From Protula sp. h YS-2021 (taxonomy: Eukaryota > Annelida > Polychaeta > Sabellida > Serpulidae), in NCBI GenBank assembly GCA_949752745.1, contig OX457031.1, positions 434,001 to 498,000 of the forward strand: a stretch of 64,000 nt of DNA. Reading direction: 5' to 3'. The number at the start of each line of letters is the position of its first letter. Position 1 is the stretch's first letter. The notes beneath the pieces were generated by a model that saw nothing but the letters and a program-made list of their open reading frames with translations, made no database searches and was not told where the DNA came from. The translations under genes were made by a program, and so were the position numbers. This document shows positions 57,231-64,000 of the stretch, piece after piece.

Positions 57231-57859
57231 GACTGGCGTCTTATGTGACTTGTGGAGTAGAACAGCAGAAACTTCCGCCAACAAATCTAGAAACGCACTA
57301 TACGAAACATAGTCCAGCTTTAATTCTTCAATATAAATGGGTGATAATCAATCGATGAGATTTGATGACGGGAAGAGGAGTTTCATTAATGGTGGCCAAA
57401 TTGTTTCAATTTATCATCCCAAAGCAAAATCTTTGTACCTTTCAATATCTCCCCTACCTCATTTAGATTCCCCCATCCCCACCCCCTTCTCCCCCCTCCT
57501 CCCCCCCCCCCCCGCCCCGCACCCTCCACCCCCATGGATTCCCTCTTCGAACAGCTCTCACAGAATTACATCACTCTTACGACATAAATAAGTGCTACTT
57601 TCTAATGCAATCATTCACTCACAAAAAAAAAAAAAACTTAAATCTACGTATCAGCTATTACGTCACACAGTCACGCCTCGGTGAGAAGTCTACACCTGCC
57701 ACACAAGAATCTTCTACGGATTTTCTACGGACTCAATCAACTCCAATTTTGCACACCATAAATCTTTTCAAAACAGTCCAGCAGTGTGTGGTTCCATTCA
57801 GCCCTCGGCTTGGCAATGGCTGGACGGGAACGAGATTAGAATGTGTGGAACCATGAAAG

Positions 57860-58400
57860 GGTGGAGGTGCGGGGGAGGGGGGAGGGGGTAGGGGGGAGGT
57901 GTGGAAAGTAGGATAAGGAGAAAAAAAAAAGAAACAGAGAAGAAAAATACACGGAAGCACGGAAGGGGAAAATAGAGAACGGAAAAGGAGGGATGAAAAG
58001 TACGGGAGGGCAAATAAAAATAAATGAAGGTGTCCATGCATAAACCTGAAAACTGCACTTATTCAGCAGTGGAGAAAAACGCTTTTAAAGTTTGAAATTT
58101 TAGTAGCTAACATAGGTTTTTCCCCACCGCATTTTCCTAAAAAAATGTCCACTTCCCATCGGTTTTGAGGTGTAAGACTTACATATGTGATAGAACAGAG
58201 GCCTAGAAATACCGTGGTGGTAATAGTGTACTTTCCTGATAAGTGGAGTTATCAAGTTTATGCAGGGACCCCTTAAAATACGGAACGGAACGGAGGGGTG
58301 AAAAGTACGGGATGGGAAATAAAAATAAATACGGAACGGGACTGGGAAACGCATGAAACATGTAAAGGACAAAATAAAAATAGTGGTGCGGAAAGGCAGG
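57860..58400. repeat. Purine-rich segment with internal duplication
   Basis: 'gatgaaaagtacggga' followed by 'gcaaataaaaataaa' near 57990 recurs near 58300, and 'acggaacggaac' variants surround it. The block is strongly A/G on the plus strand. Confidence 0.55.
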
Positions 58401-58619
58401 AACGGTAGGGGGTGGGGACAGGGGCGGTGGGGGGAGGGGGGAGCAGGGGCTGAGATGACTAGGAGTTTGGGCAATTTCTTGTCGGAGAAAAAAAATAAGA
58501 CCGGACTCGGAGAAATTTATAGGTTTTATCTTTTTTTAAATATCCATTTACCTTGATTTTTCCTGGCCTGAGAAAAAAAATGCAAACCTTTGACGTGCTC
58601 GCTTAGTCCTTACGATCAC

Positions 58620-58860
58620 GGCACTTTGGTACAACGCAACCACACGCGCAACCACACACGTAGCCACACATGCAGCCACACACATCCACATGCGCAAACA
58701 CACACGTAGCTACACATGCAGCCGCACACGCAGCCACACAGCCGCACCGCAGCCAGACACGCAGCCTCACACGCATCATCACACACAGCCACATGCGCAA
58801 CTACACACGCAGCCAAACACACAACCACACAAGCAACCATACACACACAAAGCAGTTATT
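58620..58860. repeat. 12 bp 'acacgcagccac' minisatellite
   Basis: About 18 units of 'cacacgcagcca' and variants (cgtagc, catgca). Short His/Thr-rich and Cys/Val-rich frames across it are translation artefacts. Confidence 0.8.
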
Positions 58861-59039
58861 GCACACAGTCATCATCTCCACCGAGAAAAACATCTAAACG
58901 TTGGTTTATCCCCAACCCTCTTCCCTCCCCCCTCCCCCACCCAGGCCTGGGCAGAACAATTTCCTTACGAAAGCGTGCAACCTGTACCTATCTATTTACT
59001 CACAACACACCGGTTACACCTCAAGTGATTGATTAGATT

Positions 59040-59225
59040 CGCACCTTATACCTCAGGTGTACACGTGTCGCACCTACATCTCAGGTGTACACGTGTCGCA
59101 CCTAACACCTCATGTGTACACGTGTCGCATCTAACACCTCGGATGTACACGTGTCGCACCTAACACCCCAGGTGTGCACGTGTCGCGCCTTGCACATCGG
59201 GTGCACACGTGTCGCACCTTGCTGT
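59040..59225. repeat. About 30 bp minisatellite containing ACACGTGT
   Basis: Six units of 'cacctaacacctcaggtgta' + 'cacgtgtcg'. Each unit holds an 8 bp palindrome with a central CACGTG. Confidence 0.85.
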
Positions 59226-59553
59226 TGCATAGCCTTCCAAATGATCTGCGCGACTTTCACCGACCTGGCACGTGACCCAAGCCTCTTTGCCACGAGACAG
59301 TCACGTGATCGAAGCGTGACTCACGTGACCCAAGCCTCTATCCCATGTGGCATCCACACGTGACTGAAGCTCCATCTTTTTCGAGGGCGCACGTGACTCA
59401 ACTGTGACGTCACAGTCCTGACGCCTGTCCACGTGGTCTCTGTCGTATGCCCACGTGGTTCCTGCCGCGTGTCCACGTGATTCATTCCAAGCTCCGCCCG
59501 ACTCGCACGTGGCGCACACGTGTCCGATCAGCATGCGGCACGCTGGCCACGTG
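59226..59553. promoter_or_regulatory. GC-rich CACGTG (E-box) cluster
   Basis: Eleven CACGTG sites in about 330 bp, plus one TGACGTCA (59404), on single-copy rather than tandem sequence. It is contiguous with the six-site minisatellite on the left and the terminal exon on the right. It lies in the 3' UTR or downstream region of that exon's gene. Regulatory use is inference; bHLH factors bind such E-boxes. Confidence 0.35.
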
Positions 59554-59701
59554 CTATAGGCTATCGAGCGCGCGCGTGAACTTGAGCACGTGCACCAGGT
59601 TCATCTTGAGCTCACCCTTGAGCGTGGCGTAGAAGCTCTCCGGCGCGTCGCGTCGCATCTTGCGAATCTCCGCCAGTAACTCCCCGTTCACGTGCTTCAA
59701 C
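59554..59701 (-). CDS. C-terminal exon of an unidentified protein
   Basis: A 148 nt exon on the minus strand after a strong acceptor (acttttgtgcag). It begins with the last base of a split codon, then 48 residues and a TAG at 59554-59556. It reads LKHVNGELLAEIRKMRRDAP, then ESFYATLKGELKMNLVHVLK, then FTRALDSL. The sequence is amphipathic and helical looking, rich in Leu and Lys, like the end of an alpha-helical repeat or adaptor protein. Third codon positions are almost all G or C, unlike the AT-rich surroundings, which supports real coding. Other exons must lie at higher coordinates, perhaps across the gap or beyond the window. I do not recognise the family. Confidence 0.6.
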
Positions 59702-59854
59702 CTGCACAAAAGTAGTGAAACTAGAGCAGTGTGCATAGCCCACATATTCCCCACAACTCCCCCCCCCCCCCTATCAGTTAAACACGGCCATCACTAGTCA
59801 ATCAAGAGCTGAAATTTTCCAGTCCAGTTGGTGCATTTTCCTTGGACGAACCTG

Positions 59855-60030
59855 GCCATTTACAATACCGGTCTGTGGTTTGTTCCCACAGAAGTTACAT
59901 ACCAAGTTTCATTAAAATCCTTGAAGGACTTTTTTTAAGTTATCGTGTTAACAAGCTCCTGATGACAGACCGACCGACCGACCGACCGACACGCGGTCCG
60001 ATCGCATATATTCCCCCTCTGGGGAATAAA
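59855..60030 (+). repeat. Short dispersed element with (CGAC)n and terminal hairpin
   Basis: 'accaagtttcattaaaatcc' and 'ttgaaggac' precede 'gacagaccgaccgaccgacc' and 'gcggtccgatcgcatat'. A perfect 8 bp stem ends it (60009-60016 with 60021-60028, loop CTCT). This element style is widely dispersed in molluscs as I recall. It shares the plan of copies 1 and 2 at 226 and 3905. Confidence 0.65.
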
Positions 60031-60412
60031 AAAAAGATAATAAAATCAGATATGTGTCGGTCGAAATAAGCTGTACCTTTTTCCTGACATTTTTTTTTTT
60101 TTTTTTTTTTTGCCTTTGCTCCCCCCAGCAAACGCATTCCTGTCACTTTTATTAAGTCTCCGTTTGTTCCAGTATATTTACAGACCTATCGGTGAGCCGC
60201 CACTAAAAAAAAGGTTATTTTTAGATGTCCTTTGTCCCAAAAAAAGAGGTTTGTAGAGGTTTCAATCAGGCAAAAAAAGAGGTGTTATGAGGTTCTGTAT
60301 ATCACTTTTCCAGGAGGTCTTGTGCATCCCATGTATGAAGCAATACTTGCGCTTTCATTTTAGTTATAAATAAAAAATAATTACTTAAACAAATCTCGCT
60401 TTAAAATGGTTT

Positions 60413-60612
60413 NNNNNNNNNNNNNNNNNNNNNNNNNNNNNNNNNNNNNNNNNNNNNNNNNNNNNNNNNNNNNNNNNNNNNNNNNNNNNNNNNNNNNNNN
60501 NNNNNNNNNNNNNNNNNNNNNNNNNNNNNNNNNNNNNNNNNNNNNNNNNNNNNNNNNNNNNNNNNNNNNNNNNNNNNNNNNNNNNNNNNNNNNNNNNNNN
60601 NNNNNNNNNNNN
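60413..60612. other. Assembly gap (200 N)
   Basis: Exactly 200 N, a placeholder length, so the true size is unknown. The sequence just left of it has 'agaggtttgtagaggttt' repeats like those in the 42.9 kb MITE. Confidence 1.
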
Positions 60613-60879
60613 TTTTATTTTCTTTTTCTGAACTCGAAAATCACCGATCTATAGGTTATATAATTAAAATGAGGAGAGAAAAGATTATAAGCGTTTGCTG
60701 GTGTGTTCGATCTGCCAATCACCACACGGATCCAATGCGGATATCACGGCCGGTTCACCTTCAGTTCAAATTTTTGAACATCTTTTATGCGCCAATTATC
60801 AGGGACTATAATGGTCCTATCGAATCGATCCGATCATAGTGCTGATATCTGACACATTCCGAAAATCCATAAAATTCAG

Positions 60880-61035
60880 TACCATACAGTACTCACCTCT
60901 TCCCCCTCCTCAATACCATACAGTACTCACCTCTTCCCCCTCCTCAATACCATACAATACTCACCTCTTCCAATATTCAGTAGAATATACTACTAACCTC
61001 TTCCCCCGTATCACATGGTACTCACCTCTTCCAGC
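60880..61035. repeat. 34 bp minisatellite, 'ccatacagtactcacctctt'
   Basis: Two near-perfect and two or three degenerate units, followed by a C-run at 61036-61047. Confidence 0.75.
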
Positions 61036-61049
61036 CCCCCCCCCCCCAC

Positions 61050-61820
61050 CACAATATAAACTGCCAAATTATGCTGGCCACACACCAATAATCCAGGACT
61101 TGAAAAACGCGAAATTCTGGCGTAACGTTACGACCAGGTGGTTCCGCACCAGTGCAGCAACATAAAATCCACATCAAATTGATCTTTACTTTCCACAAGT
61201 AACAGCCAGGGCCGCTGTTTCGACTCCACACCCAACAGATTAAAATTCATATCCGTACACTGAAGTATACTTCTGCAAATACAAACACACCGACTGCACT
61301 CTTTATTTTTTTACATATTTTCTAACCAGTGCATTACTTCTTGTCGAAATGCATTGTCCTATCCGCCTACATAAATGCAAGAAAAAAACGCGGGTCTCGT
61401 TATACCTTGAATTTTACAATCCAAAAGAGAGAAACGAAACTACAGCAAAGAGAAAAAAAAACGTCCCCCGTAAAAGTTTGGTGCACAATGCCCTGTTCAA
61501 TCTCATCCGTGTTCAATCTTTTCTCTCTCTCTCTTTTTTTTTTTTTCTTTTCTTTTTTTTTTTCTTTTTTTGGTTTGCAAGAAGCTTGCGAGGAGGAAAA
61601 GGCTAACAACACAAAAACGGTCCGATCAGCGAGCGTGTAAGAAATGCAAACAATGGCTGCGGCCCAAAAAAACAGACCGTAGGATAAACAAGAATCATTG
61701 GCCCTTTCCTTTTCTTTACTCATCTGTTTATTGGCGAGCTCATGGTTCTCTATTGAAGGAATCGAATCACGCCGGCTACAGGAGTAACTGTTAGCCGTAC
61801 AGAGCTGCTGGGTGTCTGAG
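61050..61820. other. No gene recognised
   Basis: Single-copy sequence with a poly(T/C) tract at 61520-61571. I find no upstream exon matching the 59554-59701 exon. Confidence 0.4.
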
Positions 61821-61829
61821 CATGGAACG

Positions 61830-64000
61830 GATTTGCGCAGGAATGGACGCATTGGTTACTTGTACAGGAATGGACGCTCTGGTACTTGCACAGGAATGGA
61901 CGCGGGGCTACTCGCATAGGAATGGACGCATTGGTTACTTGTACAGGAATGGACGCGGGGCTACTCGCATAGGAATGGACGCATTGGTTACTTGTACAGG
62001 AATGGACGCGGGGCTACTCGCATAGGAATGGACGCTCTGGTACTTGCACAGGAATGGACGCGGGGCTACTCGCATAGGAATGGACGCATTGGATACTTGT
62101 ACAGGAATGGACGCGGGCTACTCGCATAGGAATGGACGCATTGGTTACTTGTACAGGAATGGACGCGGGGCTACTTGCACAGGAATGGACGCTCTGGTAC
62201 TTGCACAGGAATGGACGCGGGGCTTCTCGCATAGGAATGGACGCATCGGTCACTTGTACAGGAATGGACGCGGGGCTACTCGCATAGGAATGGACGCTCT
62301 GGTACTTGCACAGGAATGGACGCGGGGCTACTCGCATAGGAATGGACGCATTGGTTACTTGTACAGGAATGGACGCGGGGCTACTCGCATAGGAATGGAC
62401 GCATTGGTTACTTGTACAGGAATGGACGCGGGGCTACTCGCATAGGAATGGACGCATTGGTTACTTGTACAGGAATGGACGCGGGGCTACTCGCATAGGA
62501 ATGGACGCATTGGTTACTTGTACAGGAATGGACGCGGGGCTACTCGCATAGGAATTGACGCATCGGTTACTTGTACAGGAATGGACGCGGGGCTACTCGC
62601 ATAGGAATGGACGCTCTGGTACTTGCACAGGAATGGACGCGGGGCTACTTGCACAGGAAGGGACGCAATGGTTACTTGTACAGGAATGGACGCGGGGCTT
62701 CTCGCATAGGAATGGACGCTCTGGTACTTGCACAGGAATGGACGCGGGGCTACTTGCACAGGAAGGGACGCATTGGTTACTTGTACAGAAATGGACGCGG
62801 GGCTACTTGCACAGGAAGGGACGCATTGGTTACTTGTACAGGAATGGACGCGGGGCTACTCGCATAGGAATGGACGCTCTGGTACTTGCACAGGAATGGA
62901 CGCGGGGCTACTTGCACAGGAAGGGACGCATTGGTTACTTGTACAGAAATGGACGCGGGGCTACTTGCACAGGAAGGGACGCATTGGTTACTTGTACAGG
63001 AATGGACGCGGGGCTACTCGCATAGGAATGGACGCATTGGTTACTTGTACAGAAATGGACGCGGGGCTACTTGCACAGGAAGGGACGCATTGGTTACTTG
63101 TACAGGAATGGACGCGGGGCTACTCGCATAGGAAGGGACGCATTGGTTACTTGTACAGGAATGGACGCGGGGCTACTCGCATAGGAATGGACGCATTGGT
63201 TACTTGTAGAGGGACGAGCGCTGGGCTACTTGCACAAGAAGGGACGCATTGGTTACTTGTACAGAAATGGACGCGGGGCTACTTGCATAGGAATGGACGC
63301 ATTGGTTACTTGTAGAGGGACGAGCGCTGGGCTACTTGCACAAGAAGGGGCGCATTGGTTACTTGTACATTGATGGAGGCGGGGCTACTTGCACAGGAAT
63401 GGACGCTCTGGTACTTGTACAGGAATGGACGCGGGGCTACTCGCGTAGGAATGGACGCATTGGTTACTTGTAGAGGGACGAGCGCTGGGCTACTTGCACA
63501 AGAAGGGGCGCATTGGTTACTTGTAAGGAATGGACGCGGGGCTACTCGCATAGGAATGGACGCATTGGTTACTTGTACAGGAATGGACGCGGGGCTACTC
63601 GCATAGGAATGGACGCATTGGTTACTTGTACAGAAATCGACGCGGGGGCTACTTGCCAAGGAATGGACACATTTGTATTTGCAAAGGAAATGACGTTAGA
63701 CTACTTGCACTGGGATGGACGCGTGGCTACTTCCGCAGGAGTAGATGCATTGGGACATGCATGGGAACTGACGTCAGACAACTTGTAGAGGAATGGACGT
63801 GAGGCTATTTACGCAGGAATGGACACATTGGTACTTGTATGGGAACTGACGTCAGGCTACTCGCACAGGGATGGACGCGTGGCTACTTCCGCAGGAATGG
63901 ACACAGGGCTACTTGCACAAGCCTGAAGGCAGGGCTACTTGCACAAGAATGGATGCATTGTTACTTGTTAAGGACTGAGGCAAGGCTACTGGCACAGAAT
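61830..64000. repeat. 26-27 bp minisatellite with three alternating unit types
   Basis: About 80 units all beginning 'aggaatggacgc'. They continue as type a 'ggggctactcgcat', type b 'attggttacttgtac' or type c 'tctggtacttgcac', arranged mostly a-b with c inserted at intervals. Units degrade after about 63650. The array runs off the window end. Because unit lengths mix 26 and 27, long frames arise by chance; no coding claim is made. Confidence 0.9.

Noticed and set aside
61830..64000. Long repetitive open frames as a repeat protein gene
   Set aside because: Frames open on both strands simultaneously and unit lengths mix 26 and 27 nt. There is no lead sequence or splice context.

Overview
The window is eukaryotic, repeat-rich and AT-rich. 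Genes are sparse and broken by introns, and there is one 200-base assembly gap (60413-60612). Several short dispersed repeats match a type I associate with molluscs: 'tgtttggtgtttaacgtc' elements, tRNA-derived SINEs, and tandem-core repeats that carry microsatellites. The species is probably a marine mollusc, perhaps a gastropod. This is inference from repeat style and has not been checked against a database.

Four stretches look like conserved protein-coding sequence. A decayed JmjN/JmjC (KDM4-like) histone demethylase gene lies at about 1992-2957 (+). The large terminal exon of a Golgi carbohydrate sulfotransferase lies at 25081-25995 (-). A nearly complete class A neuropeptide-type GPCR lies at 36322-37944 (-). 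A GC-rich last exon of an unidentified gene lies at 59554-59701 (-). A LINE reverse-transcriptase C-terminus, split by a SINE, is at 16549-17283. These genes appear functionally unrelated and there is no operon-like organisation.

Layout: 1-5540 holds two direct copies of a 1.5 kb hairpin-ended element around the demethylase remnant. 5840-6780 holds a SINE and a 295 bp tandem duplication. 7083-16250 is a 2.6 kb tandem array, the most interesting part. Each unit holds short cassettes in which near-constant flanks with a polypyrimidine-AG and a GT surround a variable 51-59 nt block, like micro-exons. 16221-17600 is nested transposon debris. 17600-25080 holds degenerate tandem repeats and a complete 885 bp hAT-type element with a perfect 8 bp target duplication, lying just past the sulfotransferase stop codon. 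26000-36000 holds SINEs, a tRNA-like array and mostly featureless DNA. 38000-54000 holds featureless DNA interrupted by minisatellites and MITE-like elements. 54900-64000 is dominated by minisatellites, a dense CACGTG cluster and the gap.

The strongest candidate for something new is the micro-exon cassette array at 7590-16080. Its putative exons vary several-fold more than their flanking introns. One frame stays hydrophobic throughout, as expected for a signal or membrane segment.
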